Origin: Bacteroidaceae bacterium
Lineage (GTDB): Bacteria; Bacteroidota; Bacteroidia; Bacteroidales; Bacteroidaceae
DNA length: 64,000 bases
Reading direction: 5' to 3'
NCBI GenBank assembly: GCA_017551925.1
Contig: JAFZKA010000043.1
Span: 62,001 to 126,000, forward strand
In this document: piece after piece, positions 27,159-36,310 of the stretch
How the letters are laid out: each line of letters begins with the position of its first letter
Position numbering within the stretch: the stretch's first letter is position 1
Made by a program: the position numbers and the translations under genes
Notes under the pieces: model-generated
What the model saw: only the letters and a program-made list of their open reading frames with translations
The model's database searches: none
Told to the model about the DNA's origin: nothing

Positions 27159-28913
27159 GTGAATACATTATTCTACCAAATTCTCACAATTCTTGGCTGC
27201 TTGGCCCTTTTTCTTTGGGGCATGAGTCTGATGAGTAGCAGCCTTCAGAGATTTGCAGGCAAGGGCCTGCGTTCCTTTATTGAAAAAATGACGTCCAACA
27301 CCGGTAAATGCCTTTTTACCGGTTTTTTAGTGACCGTACTCGTGCAGTCATCGACCGCCACGACACTTATGCTGGTAAGTTTCGTAAATGCGGGACTCAT
27401 GACATTGCGCAGTGCCATCGGCGTAATTATGGGTGCCAACATAGGTACCACGGTTACAGCATGGCTGTTTGCTGTCAGTATGGACGGTACATTCAGTCTT
27501 GGAGCGATAGCGATTCCTATCATATTCATAGGATTCGTGCTTACATCATTCTTCAAGAAACAGAAAACCAAGGATTTCGGTTCATTCCTGATAGGATTCG
27601 CACTCCTGTTCCTTGGACTCAGCATGGTAAAAGGATATGCCGATCCGCTGCTCCGCAGTGATGCTGTAGCCAATTTCCTTGCCCCGTTGACCCATACAGC
27701 ACTCAGCACACCTATTTTCATTCTGATAGGTGCTGTCATGACATTCTGCCTGCAGTCATCGGCCGCCGCTACAACCATTGCGATGCTGTTGCTGTCAAGC
27801 GGTGTCATTACATTCCCCAATGCCGTAGCATTCATATTGGGTGAGAACATCGGCACAACAATTACATCAAACCTTGCTGCAACATCAACCAATGTCAGTT
27901 CCAAGCGTACGGCACGTGCACACCTGGTATTCAACCTGTTCGGTTCCGTACTGGTGATTTTGCTGTTCAGGCCTTATATGATGCTGAATGCGCATATAGT
28001 TGAGTTGTTCGGATTCCCCAATCCTCTTACGGCCGATTTCAACATACTCTCCCAGGCTGGTCTGCAGGGCGAGGCTCTTAGGGCACAGACAGCGCTTGCC
28101 AGCAGTCTGCCATACAGCGTGGCTATAGTACATACTCTGTTCAATGTCATAACGACCCTTATTCTGGTATGGTTCATACCGCAGTTGGAGAAACTGGTCA
28201 TGAAGATGGTACCCAACAAGGAAGAGGAGAAAGAGGTATTCCATCTTGTATATATTGAAAAGGGTAACGCCAATCTGGCTGAATTGTCCATCACTGAGGC
28301 CCGTAAGGAAATTAACCATTATGCTGAGATATGCACCAAGGGATTCGGATATGTACGTCAGGCCATTCATGAATCAGAGACTGATAATTTTGAGGAATTC
28401 AGGCAGAAACTTGTCAAGTATGAGGAGATTACTGACCGCATAGAGTTTGAAATAGCCTCATATCTTAACCAGGTAAGCCAGAATGAGATATCAGAGCAGG
28501 CCCGTATGCAGGTCAAGGCCTATTTCAAGATTATTGGTGAGTTGGAGTCTCTGGGAGATTCCGGTGAAGCCATTTCACGTCTGCTGCAGCGCAAGCGTGA
28601 CCATAGCAAGGTATTCAACGAACTAATGTTGCAGCGTATTGATGAAATGCTTGAAACCATGCAGAATGCCTATAACGTCATGAACGCAAATCTGGCTCTG
28701 TCAAACGTAACAGATATTTCAAATGCTTATCAGGCAGAGGATGCCATCAACGTGATGCGTGACCGTCTGCGTGAGGAACACCTCAAGAACATGGAGGTCA
28801 AATCATATGATTATACCGCAGGCGTATATTACTTTGATCTGATTCAGGAACTTGAGACTATGGGAGACTTTATGATCAATATCTCACAGGCTCTTGTAGG
28901 ACTGAACGTGTAA
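27159..28913 (+). CDS. Na+/phosphate cotransporter family protein (NptA-like, PhoU-like C-terminus)
   Basis: 584 aa. Two inverted Na/Pi cotransporter repeats carry the signature QSSTATT (about 63-69) and QSSAAAT (about 204-210). About nine membrane segments cover residues 1-350. The C-terminal 230 residues form PhoU-like helical bundles (EKYGYVRQ-type helices, KVFNELMLQRIDEML). It should take up inorganic phosphate with sodium at the inner membrane. The start codon appears to be GTG at 27159, since no ATG precedes the first helix. A weak -7-like TACCTTTA lies about 65 bp upstream. Confidence 0.92.
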   Translation: MNTLFYQILTILGCLALFLWGMSLMSSSLQRFAGKGLRSFIEKMTSNTGKCLFTGFLVTVLVQSSTATTLMLVSFVNAGLMTLRSAIGVIMGANIGTTVTAWLFAVSMDGTFSLGAIAIPIIFIGFVLTSFFKKQKTKDFGSFLIGFALLFLGLSMVKGYADPLLRSDAVANFLAPLTHTALSTPIFILIGAVMTFCLQSSAAATTIAMLLLSSGVITFPNAVAFILGENIGTTITSNLAATSTNVSSKRTARAHLVFNLFGSVLVILLFRPYMMLNAHIVELFGFPNPLTADFNILSQAGLQGEALRAQTALASSLPYSVAIVHTLFNVITTLILVWFIPQLEKLVMKMVPNKEEEKEVFHLVYIEKGNANLAELSITEARKEINHYAEICTKGFGYVRQAIHESETDNFEEFRQKLVKYEEITDRIEFEIASYLNQVSQNEISEQARMQVKAYFKIIGELESLGDSGEAISRLLQRKRDHSKVFNELMLQRIDEMLETMQNAYNVMNANLALSNVTDISNAYQAEDAINVMRDRLREEHLKNMEVKSYDYTAGVYYFDLIQELETMGDFMINISQALVGLNV

Positions 28914-28956
28914 TCAACAGACAATCATACCAAAAACAAATTTTAGCACAAAAATC

Positions 28957-28986
28957 TTTGTTATATCCCGATTTAAGCAGAAATTT
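28957..28986 (+). promoter_or_regulatory. Putative promoter of the riboswitch-controlled receptor
   Basis: TTTG at 28957-28960, an 18-bp spacer and GAAATTTG at 28979-28986, one base off the -7 consensus. Transcription would start about 28993, just before the aptamer. Confidence 0.4.
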
Positions 28987-28993
28987 GCAGCCG

Positions 28994-29106
28994 TAATTTT
29001 TCAGGGTGGGGCGCAATTCCCCGACCGGCGGTAAAGTCCGCGAGCCGAAAGGTTGAACCGTTGCAACTACGGTACCGACAGTACAGTCTGGATGGAAGAA
29101 ATAATT
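28994..29106 (+). promoter_or_regulatory. FMN riboswitch (RFN element)
   Basis: The conserved RFN blocks are present in order: AGGGTGGGGCGCAATTCCC, GACCGGCGGTAAAGTCCGCG, AGCC near 29043, GACAGTACAGTCTGGATG and GAAGAA. P1 pairs TAATTTTTC (28994-29002) with GAAGAAATAATTA (29096-29108). The 3' strand of P1 contains GGAAGAA just before the ATG at 29107, so ligand-stabilised P1 could hide the ribosome binding site directly. The downstream gene is a TonB-dependent receptor rather than a riboflavin biosynthesis gene. Confidence 0.93.
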
Positions 29107-32100
29107 ATGAAGATCAAAACTATCGGGTCAGGCGTCATTGCGCCTGCAAAACTCATTTATGCCAAGGGCGTGAATGAGACATCATCAGAGTTTAGTATTT
29201 CGGCTTTTGCCGGCAGTTTGTCATCATCCGGACTCACAAGGTTCGCATGTATGCTTTTTGTGTGGCTGATGGTTGCGACAGGAGCATTGGCACAGAATAC
29301 TACTGCAACTTTAAGTGGCTCTGTAAAAGACGAATACGGCAGTCCGATTGAAGCAGCTTCAATTCAGGTAAGCAACAATGATAACGGAACTAATTACGGT
29401 GCTGTTACAAACCGTTTCGGAATTTTCTCGCTGTCTGGACTCAGGCCTGGAAACTATAGCGTAAGTATAAGTTTCATAGGTTTTATAGGTCAGAAATTTG
29501 AGGATGTGGTCTTGTCTATAGGTGAGGATTATAACATTAATGTGGTGCTGAAAGAGGATACACAGAACATTCCAGAGGTAACCATAAGCGGCGGAAGCAT
29601 TTACTTTAATGAAACACGTACCGGACAGACATATAATGTGAACAGTCAGTCCATGTCAATGCTGCCGTCAGTAAAACGCAGCCTGCTTGATTATACAAGG
29701 CTGTCTCCGTACAATGGCATTGACAATACTATGGCCGGACGAGACGGACGCGGAACAGCCCTTACCATTGACGGTGCTGTCATGAACAACAGTTTCGGTC
29801 TGTCATCGGACCTGCCGGGTGCAGGCACACCGATATCCATTGACGCTGTTGATGAGATGCAGGTGGCCATTGCACCGTTTGATGTACGTCAGAGTAACTT
29901 TACCGGTGGCGGCATAAACGTAATCACCAAGTCAGGAACCAACACGTTGAAGGCTACGGCATATACCTATTTTACCAATGAAAAGATGCGTGGCAATACG
30001 ATTGACGGCTATGATCTGGGCGACAGGGCAAAGGAAAGCAGCACAACCTATGGCTTTACACTTGGCGGTCCTGTTTTCAAAAACAGACTGTTCTATTTTG
30101 TAAATGTTGAAAACAAAAAGACTCCGGGTGTTATTTCAGAATACAAACTCTCAACCGACGGAACAGGTGACGGCGGTAAGATGATAAGCCGTGTAACCGC
30201 TGCCGATATGGAACGTTTCAGTGAGGCCTTGGCTGCGTACGGTTATGATGCCGGCGGATATGATCTGACGAACGGAGATCAGACAAACACCAAGATGCTG
30301 GCCCGCATAGATTGGAATATATCTGATAATCACAATCTTATGCTCCGATATAATTGGACCGGCAATACCCAATGGAATACTCCTAACGCCAGGAGTACGG
30401 TGGGAACAAAGGCTGCATCGGAACGAATTTCAGAGAACGCATACGCTTTCCGCAACAACTGTTATACAATCAATGACAATGCATGGTCTGCAGTTGCTGA
30501 ACTCAACAGCCGTTTTGGCGGGAAAGTAACCAATAATCTGCTTTTGACGGTATCAGACGTAAGTAACTTAAGGAATTCAGAATCAGATTGGTTCCCTCAT
30601 ATCGATATACGCAAGGACGGCGATGCTTTCATGAGCGCCGGATATGAACTTTTCTCAAACGGCACAGGCAACTATGTACGTACATACAGCGTATCAGATA
30701 ATGTGCGTTGGACTTTTGCCCATAGCACACTGACAGCGGGAATCAGTTATCAGTATCAGAAGGGTGCCACTAATTACAAGATGTACGGAACTGGCTATTA
30801 CCGTTATCTTTCACTTGATGATTTCATCAATCAGAAAGTTCCGGTTGCATTCGGCATGACATTTGCTTATGACGGGGTTGATGATCCCGCTTCAAGGACA
30901 TCATTCGGACAGACAGCCCTGTTCTTACAATCAGAAACTCAGGTAAACAATAATCTGACAGTCACTTATGGCATCAGAGCCGATTACATGGAGTATTATG
31001 AGAAACTTGCCACCAATGAGTCATATAAGGCTATTGACTGGACGTATCACTTCAGAGCAATAGGTTCAGAACTGAAAGATTATAAGGCACCTGTCATTGA
31101 TAATGGTATGTGGCCCAAACAGAACGTACAATGGTCGCCCAGAATCGGGTTCAATTATGATGTGACAGGAAACGGCCGACTGGTCTTGCGCGGAGGTGCC
31201 GGCTTGTTTACAGGACGTATTCCGCTGGTGTTCTTTGCTACAATTCCAAACAGCAGCGGTATGCTGCAGAACACGGTGGCGTTCAACAAGAAAAATGATG
31301 ATCCCACTTTGGCAAATGCAGTTCTTGACGGCTTGGAAAACAACTTTCAATATACAGAACAGGGTCTGAGAAACTATCTGGAATCAAAAGGCGTGCAGAT
31401 GGAGGCAAATCCGAATCCTGTCTTGAACGGTGCCTCAATTACCGGTATCGACCCTGATTTCAAACTGCCCCAGGTAGCAAAGTTCTCATTTGCAACCGAT
31501 GTGGAGTTGGGGCTCTCATTCCCGGCATCACTGACTCTTGAAGGTATTTTCAACAAGGATATCAATGCCGTTTACGTTGAAAACTACAACCAGACGCACA
31601 TTGACAACGCCAAAAGATTCAGCGGCATTGACGGACGTGCTGATTTCAATGATGCAGATGCTGTAAGCGCGGTCGTAAACAAGACGAACGGTGCCATGGT
31701 CATAAGCAATACTGATAAAGGTTACAGTTGGTCTGCTGCCGCAACATTCAGGGCAGAACCTGTACGCAATCTCAAGGCTGAGATTTCATATATCCATATG
31801 GTTTCAATGTCTGTATCTGATATGAAAGGCTCTGACCTTAAATCAACATGGAGCAATGTTCCCAATGTAAATACCCCCAATGAGATGGTTCTGCGTTCAT
31901 CGGCATACGTTATTCCTGATAAGGTAACCGCATCTGTGACCTATAGGATCAATTATGCCAGGAATAAGTTCATGAGCACAGATATCGGACTGTTCTATAC
32001 CGGTCATACTGCAGGCAAATACAGTTATACATTTACAAATGACATGAATGGTGACGGTGTATCAAATGACCTGATATATATTCCAAAATCAAAAGAAGAA

Positions 32101-32589
32101 CTGCAGTTTGCTGATATTACGGGTAAAGACAAGAACGGTAATAATGTGGTACTCTATACAGCAGCAGAGCAGCGCGATGCATTCTGGGATTTTATAGAGC
32201 AGGATTCATATCTGAGCAGTCATAAAGGAAAATATGCCGTTGCAAACGATGCGCTTATGCCTTGGATCAACCGCTTTGACCTGCATCTGGCCCAGAACTT
32301 CAATGTAGGTGCACTCATCGGCTCCAAACATAACAATGAGACACTTCAGTTCTCACTTGATATTATGAATGTAGGCAATCTGCTCAACAACAGTTGGGGA
32401 GTTACAAATACACCAACTGCCTGCAACAACGGCAAGATACTCAATTTTGTCGGGACCGATAATTACAACTATCCTGTATATACGATGGCTACAAACAGTA
32501 AAGGCCTTATTTCCAAGACCTTTGAACCGCTCAAATCAACCGCCAACTGCTGGTATCTCCAACTGGGCGTAAAACTGATCTTTGATTAA
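29107..32589 (+). CDS. TonB-dependent receptor (Oar-like) under FMN riboswitch control, candidate flavin transporter
   Basis: 1160 aa from the ATG at 29107, immediately after the FMN aptamer. The signal peptide core is unusually late (residues 45-63, ending GALAQ), preceded by a 44-residue extension; an ATG at 29251 would give a normal leader. Then come a carboxypeptidase-regulatory-like domain (about 65-150: TLSGSVKDEYGSPIEAASI), a TonB plug (about 160-290: GTALTIDGAVMNN, GGGINVITKSGTN), and a large barrel to the C-terminal LQLGVKLIFD. Oar-like receptors are mostly of unknown ligand. Riboswitch control makes riboflavin or a flavin the likely cargo; that is inference from regulation. Confidence 0.85.
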   Translation: MKIKTIGSGVIAPAKLIYAKGVNETSSEFSISAFAGSLSSSGLTRFACMLFVWLMVATGALAQNTTATLSGSVKDEYGSPIEAASIQVSNNDNGTNYGAVTNRFGIFSLSGLRPGNYSVSISFIGFIGQKFEDVVLSIGEDYNINVVLKEDTQNIPEVTISGGSIYFNETRTGQTYNVNSQSMSMLPSVKRSLLDYTRLSPYNGIDNTMAGRDGRGTALTIDGAVMNNSFGLSSDLPGAGTPISIDAVDEMQVAIAPFDVRQSNFTGGGINVITKSGTNTLKATAYTYFTNEKMRGNTIDGYDLGDRAKESSTTYGFTLGGPVFKNRLFYFVNVENKKTPGVISEYKLSTDGTGDGGKMISRVTAADMERFSEALAAYGYDAGGYDLTNGDQTNTKMLARIDWNISDNHNLMLRYNWTGNTQWNTPNARSTVGTKAASERISENAYAFRNNCYTINDNAWSAVAELNSRFGGKVTNNLLLTVSDVSNLRNSESDWFPHIDIRKDGDAFMSAGYELFSNGTGNYVRTYSVSDNVRWTFAHSTLTAGISYQYQKGATNYKMYGTGYYRYLSLDDFINQKVPVAFGMTFAYDGVDDPASRTSFGQTALFLQSETQVNNNLTVTYGIRADYMEYYEKLATNESYKAIDWTYHFRAIGSELKDYKAPVIDNGMWPKQNVQWSPRIGFNYDVTGNGRLVLRGGAGLFTGRIPLVFFATIPNSSGMLQNTVAFNKKNDDPTLANAVLDGLENNFQYTEQGLRNYLESKGVQMEANPNPVLNGASITGIDPDFKLPQVAKFSFATDVELGLSFPASLTLEGIFNKDINAVYVENYNQTHIDNAKRFSGIDGRADFNDADAVSAVVNKTNGAMVISNTDKGYSWSAAATFRAEPVRNLKAEISYIHMVSMSVSDMKGSDLKSTWSNVPNVNTPNEMVLRSSAYVIPDKVTASVTYRINYARNKFMSTDIGLFYTGHTAGKYSYTFTNDMNGDGVSNDLIYIPKSKEELQFADITGKDKNGNNVVLYTAAEQRDAFWDFIEQDSYLSSHKGKYAVANDALMPWINRFDLHLAQNFNVGALIGSKHNNETLQFSLDIMNVGNLLNNSWGVTNTPTACNNGKILNFVGTDNYNYPVYTMATNSKGLISKTFEPLKSTANCWYLQLGVKLIFD

Positions 32590-32604
32590 GAATCTGTTTG
32601 AATT

Positions 32605-33519
32605 CTAAATACAGAGTAAGGCTATTGAGACCGCAGCGAGTACGATGCCAAGTACTTGATGCGGTTTCAATTTTTCATTGAATGCCAACCAGCCTACGAT
32701 TGCTCCTATAGCCACAATTCCTATATTGTGTATTGGGAAGAGCAGTGAAGAGTCAATCGTCTTCATGGCCAGCATCAGGGTATAGGTGCAGAAATAGTTG
32801 ACTATACCAAGGGCCATACCTCCGATGATGTTTTTCAGAAGCACGGGAGAACGTTTGCCGTCATCGCCCTTCTTGAAAAATGAATATGAGCAGAACAGCA
32901 TTGCCACAAAGAATACAGATGCTGTTACGATTGACAGTTCACTGTTGATAACCTGCTCTGAAAGACCGGCAGCAGTATCATTTACGGTAACCCTGTGCTG
33001 CAATACCTTAAGGAATGAGTTGCTGGCACCGAACATCAGGAACACTGTGATGGGAGCAAGAATATCCAGCAAGGAGTATTTGTGGCCGCTTTCAGGTCTG
33101 TCGGTCCAGATGGTCAGAGTCATTGCTACAAGTACAAGGCAGATGAGCAGCCATTTGGGCCTGGCACTGCCCTCAATGAGTATGTATGACACAATGATAG
33201 GGATGACCATTGATGCACGGCTGCACACGGTTGAAATGGCCACACCTACGCGGCGGGTGGATTCAGACAGCATCACCATACCTGCCATAAAGATGAATCC
33301 CAGTATGATGACTGCTCCCAGCCAATCGGCTTTAAGGGGATTGACTATAACCTCGCTATGCAGTGAGAACAGGATTCCAAGAACAAACGCAGTCAGGTAG
33401 TTGAAGAAAATAGCCTGATTTGAATCAATATTCTTACGATGAAAAATCTTGAATACGATTGAGAACATTGCGGTGAGTACGGTCGCAATGATCAGAAATA
33501 AAATACCTACAAGTGTCAT
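32605..33519 (-). CDS. EamA/DMT-family membrane transporter
   Basis: 304 aa with about ten hydrophobic helices and the two-fold EamA repeat layout (first half ending near LIEGSARPKW, second ending KPHQVLGIVLAAVSIALL). The family exports or imports metabolites at the inner membrane. It converges with the FMN-controlled receptor (15 bp apart). RibN riboflavin transporters belong to this superfamily, but opposite orientation and no riboswitch of its own make that link weak. The divergent nicotinamidase promoter lies just upstream. Confidence 0.82.
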   Translation of the reverse strand: MTLVGILFLIIATVLTAMFSIVFKIFHRKNIDSNQAIFFNYLTAFVLGILFSLHSEVIVNPLKADWLGAVIILGFIFMAGMVMLSESTRRVGVAISTVCSRASMVIPIIVSYILIEGSARPKWLLICLVLVAMTLTIWTDRPESGHKYSLLDILAPITVFLMFGASNSFLKVLQHRVTVNDTAAGLSEQVINSELSIVTASVFFVAMLFCSYSFFKKGDDGKRSPVLLKNIIGGMALGIVNYFCTYTLMLAMKTIDSSLLFPIHNIGIVAIGAIVGWLAFNEKLKPHQVLGIVLAAVSIALLCI

Positions 33520-33578
33520 AATTGGTTAGAAGTCTGTATTTACTAGGTAAAGATAGAAAAAGAATCTATTATAATCAC

Positions 33579-33586
33579 TAACTTTG
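33579..33586 (+). promoter_or_regulatory. -7 box (TAACTTTG) of the nicotinamidase-pncB operon
   Basis: A perfect TAnnTTTG, 33 bp upstream of the ATG at 33620. It rules out the longer open frame that begins at 33584 inside the promoter. Confidence 0.65.
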
Positions 33587-33619
33587 CACGCTGAAAAAAG
33601 ATTGTTATTTATTATTGAA

Positions 33620-34258
33620 ATGAAAGTAATTAGGATTTTTGCCTCATTTGTTGCTATTTTTGCAATGGTGGCATGCACAGGAAACAAAAAACAGAATGTT
33701 ATGACAAACCGCGAACCCGCTGATATTATGGTGGTTGTGGATCTGCAAAAGGATTTCATTGACGGGAATCTTCCTGCAACCGATGGTACCCGCGTAGTGG
33801 AACCTATCAAGAACGTCCTGACCAAGTTTGACAGAGTATATTTCACTCTTGACTGGCACCCATGGAACCACTGCTCATTCAAGGCTAACGGCGGAATATG
33901 GCCACAACATTGCGTACGCTACACCGTAGGTGCAGCACTTCCTGATGGCATACTGGATAATCTGAACATTGAGAATGTTGAGTTCCTGCCCAAGGGCCAG
34001 GCTCAGGACAAGGAGGAGTACGGTCAGTTTGAAAACACCAAGGGTAATAACCAGAATCTCTTTGTAAAGGGTGATAAGGTTGTAGTATGCGGCATTGCAG
34101 CCGAGTATTGCGTTCTGGAGACACTCAAGAACCTGGTTCGTCTGAGCAAGGAGGTCGGTTTTGAACTTTCAGTATATCTTGAGGGAGTGGCCTCAATCGA
34201 GAGCAACGAGCCTCTTGTTACATACATGAAAGAGAATAATATAAAGATTTATAAATAA
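33620..34258 (+). CDS. pncA: Nicotinamidase with lipoprotein signal peptide
   Basis: 212 aa. All expected nicotinamidase features are present: catalytic Asp in VVVDLQKDF, metal site in DWHPWNHCSF and WPQHC, Lys in FLPKGQ, and catalytic Cys in CGIAAEYCV. The N-terminus, however, is a lipoprotein signal (MKVIRIFASFVAIFAMVAC). It starts 27 bp after the predicted transcription start, so the signal is really translated; an internal ATG (MTNREPAD, near residue 31) would give a cytoplasmic form. It hydrolyses nicotinamide to nicotinate, which the next gene (7 bp away) uses. An envelope location implies nicotinate import, or dual localisation. Confidence 0.88.
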   Translation: MKVIRIFASFVAIFAMVACTGNKKQNVMTNREPADIMVVVDLQKDFIDGNLPATDGTRVVEPIKNVLTKFDRVYFTLDWHPWNHCSFKANGGIWPQHCVRYTVGAALPDGILDNLNIENVEFLPKGQAQDKEEYGQFENTKGNNQNLFVKGDKVVVCGIAAEYCVLETLKNLVRLSKEVGFELSVYLEGVASIESNEPLVTYMKENNIKIYK

Positions 34259-34265
34259 GGATTTT

Positions 34266-35462
34266 ATGGAGAGCATGCCTATAATCAGTATGCTGGAGAA
34301 TGATCTCTACAAATTCTCCATGTCATACTATTATCAACGGACCACCCCAGAGGGTATCGGCACATTCAGTTTCACTGACCGCAACGGCCAGAAGTTCACT
34401 CAGGGCTTTGTAAACCTCTTGCGCAAGGAGTTTAAGAAACTGGAGACACTTGCCCTTACCGATGAGGAGTTCAACTGGTGTCTCTCCAATATCTATTTTA
34501 TACCTCAGTGCTACTTTGAATGGCTCAAAGGATTCAGGTTCAACTCTGACATAATTGACATATCACTTGACCAAGAGGGGCATTTGCACATTGAGGCCAA
34601 GGATCTAATCTACAAGGTTACTCTGTATGAAATACCAATACTAAGCACAGTATCAGAGGTTTATTACAGCCTCTATGAAAAGACTGAGCCGGATTGGGAA
34701 TTCATTGACAAGCAACTTGAAAAGAAGGTCGCCATATCTAATGAAAACAAACTCAAGTTTGCCAACTTCGGTATGCGCCGCCGTTACTCTCATGAGGTTG
34801 AGGATCATGTCACAGAGTATCTGACACGTCATGCAAAGTACTTTATCGGCTCATCAACCGTCTATTTCGCTATGAAATACCAGTCTATCCGCAAGGACCT
34901 GAAGCCGATAGGCACCATGGCTCATGAACTTATGATGGCTACAGCCGCATTCATGGGCCCCAAGGAGGCAAACTACTACGTTATGCGCCACTGGGCCGAA
35001 ATATTCGGCGGAAACATGGGTACAATGCTGCCTGACTGCTTCACGACCCGCGTGTTCCTGCGTAATTTCTCACTTGATATGGCAAAACTGTATGACGGTG
35101 TGCGTCATGACAGCGGTGATCCGTTTGAGTTCGGTGACAAGATCATTGCCAAGTATGAGTCATATCATATTGACCCCATGACCAAGTCAATCGTGTTCAG
35201 TGATGCTCTTGATTTTGACCGCGCTCTGGCTATCCAGAAGTACTTTGAGGGTAGGATAAAGGTTTCATTCGGTATCGGCACCAATCTTACCAATGATGTA
35301 GGCACAGTCAAGCCTCTCAATATTGTGATGAAACTCAAGACCTTCCAGGTTAACCCGCGTCAGCATGTTTATCGCTGCGTAAAACTGTCCGATACTCCGG
35401 GCAAGGAACTTGGTGATCCCGATGAGGTTCACTCATACAAAGTCATCCTGGGCCTGATTTAA
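34266..35462 (+). CDS. pncB: Nicotinate phosphoribosyltransferase
   Basis: 398 aa, normal length. It shows ENDLYKFSMSYYY at the N-terminus, GTMAHELMMA with the phosphorylated His, VRHDSGDPFEFGDK and FGIGTNLTND for PRPP and phosphate binding. It makes nicotinate mononucleotide from nicotinate and PRPP with ATP, the entry step of NAD salvage (Preiss-Handler). Co-transcribed with the lipoprotein nicotinamidase. Confidence 0.96.
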   Translation: MESMPIISMLENDLYKFSMSYYYQRTTPEGIGTFSFTDRNGQKFTQGFVNLLRKEFKKLETLALTDEEFNWCLSNIYFIPQCYFEWLKGFRFNSDIIDISLDQEGHLHIEAKDLIYKVTLYEIPILSTVSEVYYSLYEKTEPDWEFIDKQLEKKVAISNENKLKFANFGMRRRYSHEVEDHVTEYLTRHAKYFIGSSTVYFAMKYQSIRKDLKPIGTMAHELMMATAAFMGPKEANYYVMRHWAEIFGGNMGTMLPDCFTTRVFLRNFSLDMAKLYDGVRHDSGDPFEFGDKIIAKYESYHIDPMTKSIVFSDALDFDRALAIQKYFEGRIKVSFGIGTNLTNDVGTVKPLNIVMKLKTFQVNPRQHVYRCVKLSDTPGKELGDPDEVHSYKVILGLI

Positions 35463-35501
35463 ATTTCTCGCAGATATTTATTTTCTCGCAGAAATTTTCT
35501 G

Positions 35502-35509
35502 TAACTTTG
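35502..35509 (+). promoter_or_regulatory. -7 box (TAACTTTG) of the Nif3-like/zinc-ribbon operon
   Basis: A perfect TAnnTTTG, 22 bp upstream of the ATG at 35532. Two TTCTCGCAGA direct repeats lie just upstream (about 35465-35493). Confidence 0.6.
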
Positions 35510-35531
35510 CAGCGCACTTTAAGGAAAGGTG

Positions 35532-36308
35532 ATGAACATCAGGGAAATAATTGACGCCCTTGAGAGATTCGCGCCTCTGCCACTGCAGGATGATTACGAT
35601 AATTCAGGCTTGCAGGTTGGAACTACAGAGACCGAAGTTTCAGGGGTTTTATTGTGTCTGGATGTGACCCGTCAGGTTGTTGACGAGGCCATAAAGAACG
35701 GATGCAATATGATTATTTCACACCATCCGCTGCTGTTCCGTCCGCTCAAAAAACTTACCGATGACAACATCGGCAGCATAGTAATGAATGCTGTGCGTGC
35801 CGGAATAACCATCTACGCAAGCCATACAAATCTGGATAATGCCTCAAAAGGCGTTAATATGCGTATAGCAAGCGTTTTGGGATTGACAGATGTCAAGCCG
35901 CTTGTCGAACAGCCCGACGGTAACGGTGCCGGCATTATCGGCTTTTTCAAAGAGCCTCTTTCCGAGCAGCAGTTGCTGGCACTTATCAAGCAGAAATTCG
36001 GCGTGGCATGCATCAGACATAATGGTGAACTCGGGCGTAAGATAAGCCGCATGGCCGTATGTGGTGGAGCAGGTGCATTTCTGGCTGATAAGGCAATAGA
36101 GCAGGGGGCTGATGCCTTTATGACCGGCGAGATAGGTTATCACCGCTTCTTTGGATATGACGGCATAATCAAACTGATTGAAACCGGCCATTTTGAGAGC
36201 GAGCAGTTTACTGTTGATCTCATTGCCGATATCCTGAAAGAGTCATTCCCTGCATTAAAGACTGTAAAGACATCAATTAAGACGAATCCGATAAATTATT
36301 ACATATAA
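35532..36308 (+). CDS. Nif3-like dinuclear metal center protein
   Basis: 258 aa. It matches the YbgI/Nif3 family: WD-like start LERFAPLPLQDDYDNSGLQVG, metal ligands in SHHPLLF and SHTNLDNA, and C-terminal TGEIGYHRFFGY plus ETGHFESE. Function is unsettled in the family: a GTP cyclohydrolase I type 2 activity has been assigned to some members. The ATG at 35532, six bases after AAGGA, is preferred over the GTG at 35529. The next gene begins 2 bp after its stop. Confidence 0.9.
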   Translation: MNIREIIDALERFAPLPLQDDYDNSGLQVGTTETEVSGVLLCLDVTRQVVDEAIKNGCNMIISHHPLLFRPLKKLTDDNIGSIVMNAVRAGITIYASHTNLDNASKGVNMRIASVLGLTDVKPLVEQPDGNGAGIIGFFKEPLSEQQLLALIKQKFGVACIRHNGELGRKISRMAVCGGAGAFLADKAIEQGADAFMTGEIGYHRFFGYDGIIKLIETGHFESEQFTVDLIADILKESFPALKTVKTSIKTNPINYYI

Positions 36309-36310
36309 TT

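Noticed and set aside
27245..27934. 229-codon frame opposite the Na/Pi transporter
   Set aside because: Antisense shadow of a clear membrane protein; composition follows the complement of its codons.
32605..33519. RibN-type riboflavin permease paired with the FMN-controlled receptor
   Set aside because: EamA family fits, but the gene is convergent, has no riboswitch and no distinguishing residues I can point to.
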